From the NCBI RefSeq assembly GCF_000473105.1, contig NZ_KI421498.1, positions 2,698,009-2,762,008 on the forward strand: a stretch of 64,000 bases of DNA, given 5' to 3'. The notes beneath the pieces were generated by a model. It was not told the origin of the DNA and ran no database searches. It saw only the letters and a program-made list of their open reading frames with translations. The stretch is from Phaeobacter inhibens DSM 16374 (GTDB lineage Bacteria > Pseudomonadota > Alphaproteobacteria > Rhodobacterales > Rhodobacteraceae). Both the position numbers and the translations under genes were made by a program. How positions within the stretch are numbered: the first letter of the stretch is position 1; the number at the start of each line of letters is the position of its first letter. Below are positions 52,767 through 61,983 of the stretch, piece after piece.

Positions 52767-54773
52767 ATGGCGCTCTTGCTTGGGGTCGATACAGGCGGCA
52801 CTTATACCGATGCGGTGCTGATCCGCGATGATCGTGAGGTGCTGGCCAAGGCCAAGGCGCTGACCACCCGGCAGGATCTGGCCATCGGTGTAGGGGAGGC
52901 GGTTGCGGCGGTTCTGGCAGAGGCTGCGGTGGAACCGGGAGAGATTGCGCTGGCGGCGTTGTCCACAACGCTGGCAACCAATGCGCTGGTGGAGGGGCAG
53001 GGAGGTCGCGTCGCGCTGATATACATCGGCTTTGGTGAGGCGGATCTCGATCGTCACGGTCTGCGCGAGGCGCTGAAGGGCGACCCTGCGCTGGTCCTCG
53101 CCGGTGGCCATAGCCATTCCGGTGGTGAGGCTGCGCCACTGGACACAGAGGCGCTCCGCGTGTTTCTGCAACAGGAGGCGGCCTCAGTCAGCGGGTTTGC
53201 CATCGCCGGTCAGTTTGCGACCCGCAACCCCGCCCATGAGCTGGAGGTCGCCCGCATTATTGCCGAAGAAACCGGCGTTCCCGTCACTTGTTCACATCAA
53301 CTGTCCGCGCGGCTGAACGGGCCGAAACGCGCATTGACGGCGGTTCTGAATGCGCGGCTGATCGGGATGATCGATCGGTTGATCGGGCGCGCTGAGACGC
53401 GTCTGGCCGACCTTGGGATCACAGCGCAGATGATGGTGGTGCGGGGAGATGGTGCATTGATGTCCTCAGAGCAGGCACGGGCGCGTCCGATCGAGACAAT
53501 CCTCAGCGGCCCGGCGGCGTCCCTGGTGGGGGCGCGTTGGTTGACCGGTGTCGATAGTGCGCTGGTCAGTGATATTGGCGGCACCACCACCGATGTGGCG
53601 CTGATCGAAAATGGGAAGCCCAAGATTGACCCAGCAGGCGCGCAGGTGGGCGGTTTTCGCACCATGGTGGAAGCCGTCGCAATGCGGACCAGCGGTCTGG
53701 GCGGCGACAGTCAGGTGCATCCGGTTGCGGCGGGTCTGAACGGCGGTGTCAGCCTTGGGCCGCGCCGGGTGCTGCCGGTATCTTTGATCGCTACGATGGC
53801 GCCGGACGTGGTGCATGCCGCGCTGGATATGCAGTTGCGCGCTGCCACTGTCGGTGAATACGACGGCCGCTTTGTGCGTGCCATTCCCGGCCAGCATTCT
53901 CTGGGCCTCAGCGACAGAGAGGCCCGGGTGTTGGACCGGATCGGAGAACAGACACACCCCTTGGGTGCCGTGCTACAGACCCGCATTGAGCAGGGCGCGT
54001 TGATGCGGTTGGTGGACCGGGGGCTGGTGCAGGTAGCTGGGGTCACACCATCGGATGCCAGCCATGTTCTTGGCCGACTGGCCAGCTGGGACAGTGCGGC
54101 GGCTGAGAAGGCGCTGACGCTGTTTGCCCGCCGCCGGGTTGGATCCGGGGATCGTCTGGCACCGGATGCGGAGACATTGGCGCAGATGATCGTTGATCAG
54201 ATGACCGAGCAGACCTCTTTGACCTTGTTAGAGACTGCATTTTCTGAAGAGAGCAGCCCCTTCGGGCCGCCGCCAGATCAGCTCGCGCGCCATGTGTTGA
54301 TGCAGCGCGGGTTGACCGGACATCAGGGGCTTGTCGCCATCAAGGCAGGGCTGAATGTGGATGTCGTGGGCCTTGGCGCCTCAGCACCCAGCTATTACCC
54401 TGCTGTTGGGTCCCGCCTTCACTGCCGGATGATCGTGCCGGATCATGCTGGGGTCGCCAATGCCATCGGGGCGGTGGTGGGCCGCATCACCATGCGCCGA
54501 AGCGGAACCGTAACCGCGCCGGAGGAAGGCCGATACCGGGTGCATCTGGAGAACGGTCCGCAGGATTTCGCTGCCTCGGAAGAGGCCCTGATCTGTCTGG
54601 AAACCGAACTGCGTGCTGAGGCCCGTGCCGCGGCGGAGGCTGCCGGTGCACAGGATATCTCCGTTCAGGTGGACCGCGATATTCGCGTTGCTGAGGTGGA
54701 GGCACGGCAGGTGTTTGTTGAGGCTTTCCTGACCGTGGAGGCCAGCGGTCGCCCGCGTATTGCACAGGGGTGA
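52767..54773 (+). CDS. Hydantoinase A / oxoprolinase-family protein
   Basis: A 668-aa ATP-dependent-amidohydrolase-type subunit. The N-terminal GVDTGGTYTDAVLI (residues 6-19) is the phosphate-binding loop of the Hydant_A_N domain; SDIGGTTTDVALI (about residues 268-280) is the second. HyuA proteins normally work with a HyuB subunit, but none lies within the window on either side. Substrate unknown (5-oxoproline, N-methylhydantoin or acetone-like compounds in relatives). Followed by a strong terminator. Confidence 0.88.
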   Translation: MALLLGVDTGGTYTDAVLIRDDREVLAKAKALTTRQDLAIGVGEAVAAVLAEAAVEPGEIALAALSTTLATNALVEGQGGRVALIYIGFGEADLDRHGLREALKGDPALVLAGGHSHSGGEAAPLDTEALRVFLQQEAASVSGFAIAGQFATRNPAHELEVARIIAEETGVPVTCSHQLSARLNGPKRALTAVLNARLIGMIDRLIGRAETRLADLGITAQMMVVRGDGALMSSEQARARPIETILSGPAASLVGARWLTGVDSALVSDIGGTTTDVALIENGKPKIDPAGAQVGGFRTMVEAVAMRTSGLGGDSQVHPVAAGLNGGVSLGPRRVLPVSLIATMAPDVVHAALDMQLRAATVGEYDGRFVRAIPGQHSLGLSDREARVLDRIGEQTHPLGAVLQTRIEQGALMRLVDRGLVQVAGVTPSDASHVLGRLASWDSAAAEKALTLFARRRVGSGDRLAPDAETLAQMIVDQMTEQTSLTLLETAFSEESSPFGPPPDQLARHVLMQRGLTGHQGLVAIKAGLNVDVVGLGASAPSYYPAVGSRLHCRMIVPDHAGVANAIGAVVGRITMRRSGTVTAPEEGRYRVHLENGPQDFAASEEALICLETELRAEARAAAEAAGAQDISVQVDRDIRVAEVEARQVFVEAFLTVEASGRPRIAQG

Positions 54774-54804
54774 CCGCCGCTGCTGACCACAGACTTAACG
54801 CAGT

Positions 54805-54831
54805 AGGCCCCGCCAGATGACGGGGCCTTTG
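54805..54831 (+). terminator. Terminator of the hydantoinase-like gene
   Basis: An 8-bp perfect stem AGGCCCCG/CGGGGCCT with an 8-base loop, then TT. It also lies between convergent genes. Confidence 0.75.
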
Positions 54832-54866
54832 TGGTAAAGGATTCAGGGCTGCCCCATACGGGCGAC

Positions 54867-55388
54867 TTATTCGGCTGCGGTCTCACTGCGCCTGGGCAGA
54901 ACCCAATCGGGACGGGCAAAATGGCAGGTATAGCCGTTGGGCTGCCGCTCCAGGTAGTCCTGATGCTCAGGCTCCGCTTCCCAGAAATCACCAACCGGTT
55001 CGACCTCTGTGACCACCTTGCCGGGCCACAGACCCGAAGCATCGACATCAGCGATCGTGTCTTCGGCAATCGCCTTCTGGTCGGCATCCACATAGTAGAT
55101 CGCGGAGCGATAGCTCATCCCCAGATCATTGCCCTGCTGATTGACGGTGGATGGATCATGGATCTGAAAGAAGAATTCCAGCAGCGCGCGGTAGCTGGTT
55201 TGACCCGGATCGAACATGATCTCAATCGCCTCAGCATGGGTGCCGTGGTTCTTGTAGGTCGCATTGGGCACATCGCCACCGGAATAGCCGACGCGGGTAC
55301 TGACGATGCCCGGACGCTTTCGGATCAAATCCTGCATACCCCAGAAACATCCACCGGCCAGGACGGCACGTTCTGTCGTGCTGCTCAT
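54867..55388 (-). CDS. msrA: Peptide-methionine (S)-S-oxide reductase
   Basis: A 173-aa enzyme that repairs methionine S-sulfoxide in proteins. The catalytic motif is [10 protein letters not shown] (Cys 14). [24 protein letters not shown] is a conserved substrate-pocket stretch. It overlaps the msrB stop by 4 bases, so both repair enzymes come from one message. No signal peptide: cytoplasmic. Confidence 0.96.
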   Translation of the reverse strand: MSSTTERAVLAGGCFWGMQDLIRKRPGIVSTRVGYSGGDVPNATYKNHGTHAEAIEIMFDPGQTSYRALLEFFFQIHDPSTVNQQGNDLGMSYRSAIYYVDADQKAIAEDTIADVDASGLWPGKVVTEVEPVGDFWEAEPEHQDYLERQPNGYTCHFARPDWVLPRRSETAAE

Positions 55389-55834
55389 CTTCTATCCTCC
55401 ACTTGATCTATATAATCGCCGTAGCCTTCTGCCCGCATGTCGTGCAGATGCACAAACCGCAAGGAGGCTGAATTGATGCAGTAACGCAGGCCGCCACGAT
55501 CTGCGGGACCGTCCGGAAACACATGGCCCAGATGGCTGTCGCCATGGGTCGAGCGGACCTCGGTGCGGATCATGCCCAGGGTCCGGTCCTCCAGCTCCTG
55601 CACATGGGCAGGCTCAATGGGCTTGGTAAAGCTTGGCCAGCCGCAGCCAGACTCATATTTATCGGCAGAGGCAAACAGCGGCTCGCCAGAAACGATATCG
55701 ACGTAGATACCGGGTTCCTTGTTGCCGAGCAGCTTGCCGGTGCCGGGGCGTTCCGTGCCTGCGTTCTGGGTGACGTAGAATTCTTCTTCCGAGAGGGCCG
55801 CAATGGCGTCCGGGTCTTTGGAATAGCTGCGCAT
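55385..55834 (-). CDS. msrB: Peptide-methionine (R)-S-oxide reductase
   Basis: A 149-aa reductase for methionine R-sulfoxide. The catalytic [11 protein letters not shown] lies near the C-terminus (Cys about 118) and GCGWPSF and [10 protein letters not shown] are typical. The two CxxC zinc motifs of many MsrB proteins are absent. GGAGG lies 2 bases before the ATG at 55837 and 5 before that at 55834; the latter spacing is better. Confidence 0.94.
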   Translation of the reverse strand: MRSYSKDPDAIAALSEEEFYVTQNAGTERPGTGKLLGNKEPGIYVDIVSGEPLFASADKYESGCGWPSFTKPIEPAHVQELEDRTLGMIRTEVRSTHGDSHLGHVFPDGPADRGGLRYCINSASLRFVHLHDMRAEGYGDYIDQVEDRR

Positions 55835-55946
55835 CATGTCCTCCGATCTTGCTTGTGTTGCTGTAAATGGGGTCGTTCGGGGCAAAAGCAAAGCTGTATT
55901 TCAACGGCTCGCGTTTGCGTGTGTGGTGTCAGAGCGCAGGGCGGCG

Positions 55947-56831
55947 TCATGGCTTCGGTGTGCGCTGCGCAGACTGCCGCGCCAATTGCACCGCCAGAAT
56001 GCCAAAGGTGACTATCCCGACACCGACGATATCCAGCAGCCCCAATTGCTCTCCCAGCAGCACACTGGCCACCGCGACGCCAAAGACCGGGTTGAGAAAA
56101 TGGAAGGTCGCGGCACGCACGGCGCCAATCCGGTTCAACAGCAGCACCCAGATGAAAGTGGCGGTCAGACCAGGGACAAGTGTGGTGTAGACAAAGGCCA
56201 GCGCCAGCGGCCAGCTTGGCGTCAGGCGAAACGTCTCCACCATCGGGGCCACTACAAACAGAACCGCTGAACCGATCAGCATCTGCAACCCTACCACCAT
56301 CATGTAGTTGCCGCCGGAGGTCGCGCCGCGCAAGGCCAGCGTCGCCAGCGTTAGGGCCAGAACACCGATCCCGCAGAGCAGAACACCAAACAGATCGACC
56401 CCGGCGCTGATGCGGGTGCCCATGATCAAGGCGACGCCCAGCACCCCCGCCAGCAGTCCCACAACTCCCAGTCTGGGCAGCCGTTCGCCGTATACCAGCC
56501 ACAGGGCGATCGCGACCAGCATCGGCATGGTTGAGGCGATGATCGCGGCCAGCGAGGCCTCGATGGTTTCCATCGCGACGAAGTTCAGGCCGAGATAGAG
56601 CGCGTTCTGGCAGATGCCAAAGATGACTGTCGCCTTCAGCTGGCCGCGTGTCAGACGCCAGCTCTGTCCCATGTAGCGTGCAACCGCGACGCCGATCAGG
56701 CCGGAAATCAGAAACCGGAACGCCAGCGAATAAAGCGGCGAGGCATCGGCAACGATGATCCGCGCCGAGGTGAAGGCAGATGACCACATGAAGGCAAAGG
56801 CCAGCCCCATCGCCAAAGCGCGCAGATCCAT
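55947..56831 (-). CDS. EamA/DMT-family transporter
   Basis: A 294-aa inner-membrane protein with about ten hydrophobic segments arranged as two repeated EamA halves (for example LAMGLAFAFMWSSAFTSARII and FIWVLLLNRIGAVRAATFHFL). The ATG at 56831 follows GGGAGA. Relatives export amino acids or metabolites; the substrate cannot be told. It lies after msrB on the same strand but about 110 bases away. Confidence 0.88.
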   Translation of the reverse strand: MDLRALAMGLAFAFMWSSAFTSARIIVADASPLYSLAFRFLISGLIGVAVARYMGQSWRLTRGQLKATVIFGICQNALYLGLNFVAMETIEASLAAIIASTMPMLVAIALWLVYGERLPRLGVVGLLAGVLGVALIMGTRISAGVDLFGVLLCGIGVLALTLATLALRGATSGGNYMMVVGLQMLIGSAVLFVVAPMVETFRLTPSWPLALAFVYTTLVPGLTATFIWVLLLNRIGAVRAATFHFLNPVFGVAVASVLLGEQLGLLDIVGVGIVTFGILAVQLARQSAQRTPKP

Positions 56832-56984
56832 GGATATGTCTCCCTGCCGGTCAGCTACCGGTCCCTGCCGTCGCCTGATCAGGCGCAGTCGCGATATGTT
56901 TAGCAAGGCAAGCATTCGCAGGAAACCGAATTCGCCCTCCGCATCCGGCGGGCCACATCAGCCACGCAGCCTACGAGATGAGCA

Positions 56985-57013
56985 CAAAAAAGGGCCGCCT
57001 GAAAAGGCGACCC
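56985..57013 (-). terminator. Terminator of the HU gene
   Basis: GGGTCGCC/GGCGGCCC arms (one G-T pair) with a short loop, followed on the minus strand by six T. Confidence 0.85.
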
Positions 57014-57040
57014 GAAACACGGTCAACCGTGCCTGAACCC

Positions 57041-57328
57041 TTAGCCGTTCACGCTGTCTTTCAGCGCTTTGGCGATGGTCATCTTGACCACCTTGTCGGC
57101 CTCTTTGGTGAATTTCTCACCGGTGGCCGGGTTGCGCACTTCGCGCTCGGGGCGCTCACGGCAGTAGATCTTGCCAACGCCGGGCAGAGTCACAGCGCCA
57201 CCGCCGGATACTTCGCGAGTGATCAGCGCGCAAACAGCGTCAAGTGCTGCGCCTGCGGCCTTCTTGTCGCTGTCCATCTCTTCAGCCAGTGCGGCAACAA
57301 GCTGGGTCTTGGTCATCGGTTTGGACAT
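57041..57328 (-). CDS. HU-family nucleoid protein
   Basis: A 95-aa basic DNA-bending protein. The N-terminal MSKPMTKTQLVAALAEEMD and the GVGKIYCRERPEREVRNPATGEK arm (residues about 50-72) match HU, although the usual GFG reads GVG and RxGRNP reads EVRNP. A typical second-type HU of alphaproteobacteria. It has its own terminator and is likely a single-gene transcript. Confidence 0.92.
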   Translation of the reverse strand: MSKPMTKTQLVAALAEEMDSDKKAAGAALDAVCALITREVSGGGAVTLPGVGKIYCRERPEREVRNPATGEKFTKEADKVVKMTIAKALKDSVNG

Positions 57329-57419
57329 TCTTAGGTCTCCTTGTCACTGCCCGAGTTGTGGGGCCTCATCGCGTAACTCTAGCGTTATGTAGTGTAAGAA
57401 CACAACGAGTAGTGTCGTC

Positions 57420-57445
57420 AAAAACCCCACAAAATAGGGGTTTTC
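57420..57445 (-). terminator. Terminator of the AMP nucleosidase gene
   Basis: AAAACCCC/GGGGTTTT stem with an 8-base loop; on the minus strand the T run continues. It lies 25 bases past the amn stop. Confidence 0.8.
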
Positions 57446-57469
57446 GAAGAATTAGAGGCAAAATAGCTC

Positions 57470-58951
57470 TCAAAGAAAGGCGGTTTCGTCAAAGGAACGC
57501 AGTTTTCGGCTGTGCAAACGTTCCAGAGGCATGCCGCGCAGCTGCTCCATCGCCTTTATCCCGATCTGCAAATGGCGTGCAACCTGAGTGTGATAGAACT
57601 CCGACGCCATACCCGGCAGCTTCAGCTCGCCATGCAACGGTTTGTCAGACACACAAAGCAGCGTCCCATAAGGCACCCGGAACCGGTAGCCATTGGCCGC
57701 GATGGTGGCGCTCTCCATATCCAGTGCGATGGCGCGGGATTGCGACAATCGCTGCACCGGGCCGGACTGGTCACGTAGTTCCCAGTTGCGGTTGTCGATG
57801 GTTGCGACGGTGCCGGTCCGCATGATCCGCTTCAGGTCGTAGCCCTCTAGCTCGGTCACCTCTGCCACCGCATCCTCTAGCGCGACCTGAATCTCCGCCA
57901 GCGCCGGAATCGGCGTCCAGATCGGCAGGTCGTCGTCCAACACGTGATCTTCGCGCAGGTACCCATGGCCCAGCACAAAATCGCCCAGTGTCTGGGTGTT
58001 GCGCAGTCCGGCACAGTGGCCGACCATCAGCCAGGCGTGTGGACGCAGAACCGCGATATGGTCGGTTGCTGTCTTGGCGTTGGAGGGGCCAACACCGATA
58101 TTGACCAGTGTGATACCGCTGCCGTCTTCCCGTTTCAGGTGATAGGTCGGCATTTGCGGCAGCTTGCCAATCGTGGGGATCTCAGCTTCGGCCTCGGTGA
58201 TCTCATGATCGCCGGTGCTGACAAAGCTGCTGTAGCCTGACGCGGGATCCGCCAGTTGCGCACGGGCGTAGGCTTCGAATTCGGCTACATAAAACTGGTA
58301 GTTGGTGAACAGAACGTGGTTCTGGAAATGGCTCGCATCGGTTGCGGTATAATGGGCGAGGCGGGCCAGAGAATAATCCACGCGCTGGGCCGTGAACAAC
58401 GCCAGCGGTCCGGTGTCATCTGATGCTTTGTAGGTGCCGTTCACAATGTCATCATTGGTTGTCGACAGATCCGGCACATCAAAGACATCCCGCAACGTGA
58501 ATCCTGCTGCGCCTTCCTGCGGAACGGTCAGGCTGGGATCAGCCGCCACCGCAAAATGCACCGGGATCGGTGTGTCAGAGACCGCGATGGTCACAGGCTG
58601 GCCGTGATTGCGGATCAACAGGCCGATTTGTTGGGTCAGATAATGGCGGAACAGGTCCGGGCGGGTCACCGTGGTGGCATAGGTGCCCGGCGCCGAGACA
58701 TGCCCATAGCTCAACCGGCTATCCACCTGCGCAAAGGACGACGTGGTAAAGCGGATTTCAGGGTAGAATGCGCGAATACGATGAGTGGTGCCGGTACTGC
58801 CGACCGCTGGGCCATCGCTTAAAATCCGTGAGAACTCGGCGCAGAGAAACTGCGTCGCCTCGCGGTACAGAAGCTCCAGCCGGGCGACGGCTGCCGCAGC
58901 ATCCGTGAACTCTTCGGCAGCCGGGAGTTGAGGGGTTTTAACTGTTGTCAT
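57470..58951 (-). CDS. amn: AMP nucleosidase
   Basis: A 493-aa enzyme that splits AMP into adenine and ribose 5-phosphate. The N-terminal domain (about 1-180) precedes a nucleoside-phosphorylase-like catalytic domain with TLVNIGVGPSNAKTATDHIAVLRP-type sequence (GVGPSNAKT, about 290) and ALDMESATIAANGYRF (about 420). Length matches the bacterial enzyme. Adenine deaminase lies directly upstream on the same strand, which allows AMP to be turned to hypoxanthine. Confidence 0.94.
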   Translation of the reverse strand: MTTVKTPQLPAAEEFTDAAAAVARLELLYREATQFLCAEFSRILSDGPAVGSTGTTHRIRAFYPEIRFTTSSFAQVDSRLSYGHVSAPGTYATTVTRPDLFRHYLTQQIGLLIRNHGQPVTIAVSDTPIPVHFAVAADPSLTVPQEGAAGFTLRDVFDVPDLSTTNDDIVNGTYKASDDTGPLALFTAQRVDYSLARLAHYTATDASHFQNHVLFTNYQFYVAEFEAYARAQLADPASGYSSFVSTGDHEITEAEAEIPTIGKLPQMPTYHLKREDGSGITLVNIGVGPSNAKTATDHIAVLRPHAWLMVGHCAGLRNTQTLGDFVLGHGYLREDHVLDDDLPIWTPIPALAEIQVALEDAVAEVTELEGYDLKRIMRTGTVATIDNRNWELRDQSGPVQRLSQSRAIALDMESATIAANGYRFRVPYGTLLCVSDKPLHGELKLPGMASEFYHTQVARHLQIGIKAMEQLRGMPLERLHSRKLRSFDETAFL

Positions 58952-59021
58952 GACGGTGCTCGATCACTGGAAAACGGGGTCCGCTGTGCGGTTCAGAAGG
59001 GCAATTGAAACGGGTGGGCGG

Positions 59022-60842
59022 TCAAGAGGATGGGGCACTCACGATCACGGGGATCTGTTCGAAACTGCGCACATCCACCAACCCCAGATCGGAAATCCGC
59101 AACTCGGGGATCACGACCAGTGCCAGCAGAGAATGCTGCATATAGGCGTTGTTGAGCTTGCAGCCGCAGGCCTCCATCGCCTCGACCATTTTCTGTGCCT
59201 TTGCGGCAACCTCGGTGGCGGGGCTGTCGGACATCAGTCCAGCGATGGGCAGTTCTACCAGCGCCAGTTCGGCACCATCGCGGAAAATGGTGATACCGCC
59301 GCCGACCTCGGCCAGACGATTGGCGGCCAGCGCCATCTGGTCGCGGTCGGTGCCAACGACAATCATATGGTGGCTGTCATGCGCCACGGTGGAGGCCATC
59401 GCCATCGGGCCCTTGTACCCAAAGCCAGAGACAAAGGCATTGGTCACACCGCCCGTTGCCCGGTGGCGTTCCACCAGCGCGATCTGGCAGGTGTCGCCCC
59501 CCTCCGCCATAGTGGCCTCGACCAGCCCATTCTGCACCGGCAGTTCTGCCTGCAGCGCCTTGGTCGGGGCCTGGTTCTCCACCACGCCGATCACATTGGC
59601 GGTGACCGCATTCGCGCCTTCGGGGGCGGCAATCTCGAAATCCTCAGCGCTCAGCTGATGTCCCAGATGCACGGTGCCACGTGCGCTCTCCGGCCAGTCC
59701 AGATGCGGACACTCCACGGTGATCTCACCGTCTTTGGCAGCAATTTGACCACGGGCAATCACCAGTTCAATCGGCAGGGTTTTGAGGTCAGAGGTCAGGA
59801 TCACATCGGCGCGGCGCCCCGGTGTGAGGGAGCCGATATCCCGCTCCAGCCCGAAATGCGTGGCTGTATTGATTGTCGCCATCTGCAAGGCGATGACCGG
59901 ATCACAACCACAGTCGATGGCGTGGCGCACCACCCGGTTCATATGACCGTCATTGACCAGCGTACCGGAGTGGCAGTCATCGGTGCAAAGGATGAAATTA
60001 CGCGGATCCAGCCCTTTCTCGGTGATCGCGGTGATCTGCGCCTCAACGTCATACCAGGCCGACCCCAGCCGCACCATCGCGCGCATTCCCTGCCGCATCC
60101 GGGCAATGACATCCGCCTCGCAGGTGCCCTCGTGGTCGTCGGCTGGACCGCCCGCAACATAGGCCGCGAAATCCGGCCCCAGATCAGGAGAGGCATAATG
60201 CCCGCCAACGGTTTTGCCCGCGCGCTGTGTCGCCGCGATCTCCGCCAGCATCTTGGGATCACCGGCTGCTACACCGGGGAAATTCATCATCTCACCCAGA
60301 CCAATAATCCCCGGCCAGCTCATGGCCTCCGCAACATCCTCGGCGGTAATCTCATACCCGGTGGTTTCCAGCCCCGGCGCTGAGGGCGCGCAGGATGGCA
60401 TCTGGGTAAAGATATTGACCGGCTGCAACAGCGCCTCATCATGCATCAGGCGCACACCCTCCAGCCCCAGCACATTGGCGATTTCATGCGGGTCGGTGAA
60501 CATGGACGTCGTGCCATGTGGGATCACCGCACGGGCGAATTCTGCGGGGGTCAGCATCCCGGACTCAATATGCATATGGGCATCACAGAGGCCGGGGATC
60601 ATATAGCGCCCGTTGGCCTCAATCACTTCGGTGTCGGGACCGGTGCAATAGCTGGCATCGGGCCCGACATAGGCGATGCGCCCTGCAACGATGGCGATGT
60701 CATGATCGGGCAGTTGTTCGCGGGTGTGAACATTGACCCAGATCCCTTTGCGGATCACCGTATCCGCAGGGCGGCGACCTGCCGCGACTTCGATCAATTG
60801 GGGGGCAACGTCGGGCCAGCTTGGGAATGCGATATCTGTCAT
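59022..60842 (-). CDS. ade: Adenine deaminase
   Basis: The ATG at 60842 gives 606 aa; a start at 60923 adds 27 unsupported residues. Metal-binding motifs are GLCDAHMHIESG (about residues 91-102), GEMMNF (about 184), GGHYASPDL (about 213) and LCTDDCHS (about 286). It turns adenine into hypoxanthine and ammonia. It precedes amn by 70 bases; the two likely form a purine salvage operon. Confidence 0.95.
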   Translation of the reverse strand: MTDIAFPSWPDVAPQLIEVAAGRRPADTVIRKGIWVNVHTREQLPDHDIAIVAGRIAYVGPDASYCTGPDTEVIEANGRYMIPGLCDAHMHIESGMLTPAEFARAVIPHGTTSMFTDPHEIANVLGLEGVRLMHDEALLQPVNIFTQMPSCAPSAPGLETTGYEITAEDVAEAMSWPGIIGLGEMMNFPGVAAGDPKMLAEIAATQRAGKTVGGHYASPDLGPDFAAYVAGGPADDHEGTCEADVIARMRQGMRAMVRLGSAWYDVEAQITAITEKGLDPRNFILCTDDCHSGTLVNDGHMNRVVRHAIDCGCDPVIALQMATINTATHFGLERDIGSLTPGRRADVILTSDLKTLPIELVIARGQIAAKDGEITVECPHLDWPESARGTVHLGHQLSAEDFEIAAPEGANAVTANVIGVVENQAPTKALQAELPVQNGLVEATMAEGGDTCQIALVERHRATGGVTNAFVSGFGYKGPMAMASTVAHDSHHMIVVGTDRDQMALAANRLAEVGGGITIFRDGAELALVELPIAGLMSDSPATEVAAKAQKMVEAMEACGCKLNNAYMQHSLLALVVIPELRISDLGLVDVRSFEQIPVIVSAPSS

Positions 60843-60950
60843 GGCCCAATTGTTCTGATAACCCGGGCAAGCGCAAGGCCCCTTGAGCGCTAGCGCAAAC
60901 AATAGCTGTTTTTTGCAATACAAGAAGACCGCTGCAGGGATCCGCGCGTG

Positions 60951-61895
60951 CTATCGTCGGGTGGCGCGCAGGGCGCGCGGCGTTGTCGCAAAGGCGCTGC
61001 GAAAGGCACGGGTCAGCGCGCTGGGGTCCTCATATCCGCAGCGTACCGCAATCTCGGCGACACTGAAATCAGTCTCTAAGACAAGGCGTTTCGCCTGCTT
61101 TAGTCGCAAATGCCGATAGAGCGCCTGCGGCGTGGTGCCCAACTCGCCCCGCGTGCGGCGCGCCAGATCCCTTAGGCTGCGTCCTGCATGTCTTGCCACC
61201 TCCTCCAGCGGCAGTGGCGTTTCCAGATTGGCCTCCATCGCGCGGATGGCACGGGCCACAGAGGCGCTGCGCACAGGGGATGACCGGTCGCTCCCGGACT
61301 GGCTTTCGCTCAGAAACAGGGCCGCAACATCCAGTCGCAACGCTTGCCCGTGCTGCTGGGCAATCATGTCGAGAATCCCGTCAAAGGCCGCCATCGCACC
61401 GGAAGAGGTCAGCCGGTCGCGATCCCAGAGGAACCGATGTGTCTCCGCCTGAACCGCCGGGAACATGTCTGCAAAAGCCTCCATTTCCGAACTGTGAATC
61501 GTGGCCCGATAGCCATCAAGCAGCCCGGCTGCCGCCAGCAGCCAGGCGCCGGTGTCAAACCCTGCCAGAACGCCGTAGCGTTGCTGTGCCGCCCGCAATC
61601 CCCGTGCGGTGGCCTCCGTGGTGTGGCGTAGGTATCCATAGCTGGGCATTGCGATCAGCATGTCGCCCTCTGCCTTGTGCAGCGGCATCTGTGCAGTGAC
61701 TTCCATCCTGGCAGAAGACATCGCGGTGCCGCCGTCTACCGTAACAAACTGCCAGGAGTAGACCTGTCGCCCGGCAAGGGTATTCGCCGCGCGCAGCGGC
61801 TCGACCGTATTGGCGAGGCAGTGGCCGGAGAACTGATCAAACAGCAGCAGGTCGATCTGCTGCGGCGCGGCGTGAGGTTTCTTCCAACTTGGCAT
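60951..61895 (-). CDS. GlxA-family AraC-type transcriptional regulator
   Basis: A 314-aa protein. Residues about 12-180 are a DJ-1/PfpI-like domain (IDLLLFDQFSGHCLANTVEPLRAAN, VLAGFDTGAWLLAAAGLLDGY with the Cys replaced by Thr). Residues about 210-310 are an AraC helix-turn-helix (LEEVARHAGRSLRDLARRTRGELG, VAEIAVRCGYEDPSALTRAF). GlxA/CdhR relatives respond to small amines such as carnitine or choline products. It is divergent from an acyl-CoA dehydrogenase gene, its probable target. Confidence 0.92.
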   Translation of the reverse strand: MPSWKKPHAAPQQIDLLLFDQFSGHCLANTVEPLRAANTLAGRQVYSWQFVTVDGGTAMSSARMEVTAQMPLHKAEGDMLIAMPSYGYLRHTTEATARGLRAAQQRYGVLAGFDTGAWLLAAAGLLDGYRATIHSSEMEAFADMFPAVQAETHRFLWDRDRLTSSGAMAAFDGILDMIAQQHGQALRLDVAALFLSESQSGSDRSSPVRSASVARAIRAMEANLETPLPLEEVARHAGRSLRDLARRTRGELGTTPQALYRHLRLKQAKRLVLETDFSVAEIAVRCGYEDPSALTRAFRSAFATTPRALRATRR

Positions 61896-61983
61896 GAAAA
61901 GGTCCGTTTCTGCACGATGATAGCCTCTCCCAGCCCTAGGCTCAGGTCAAGATCAATGCAGGAACCACCAAGGGGGAGCGGAA

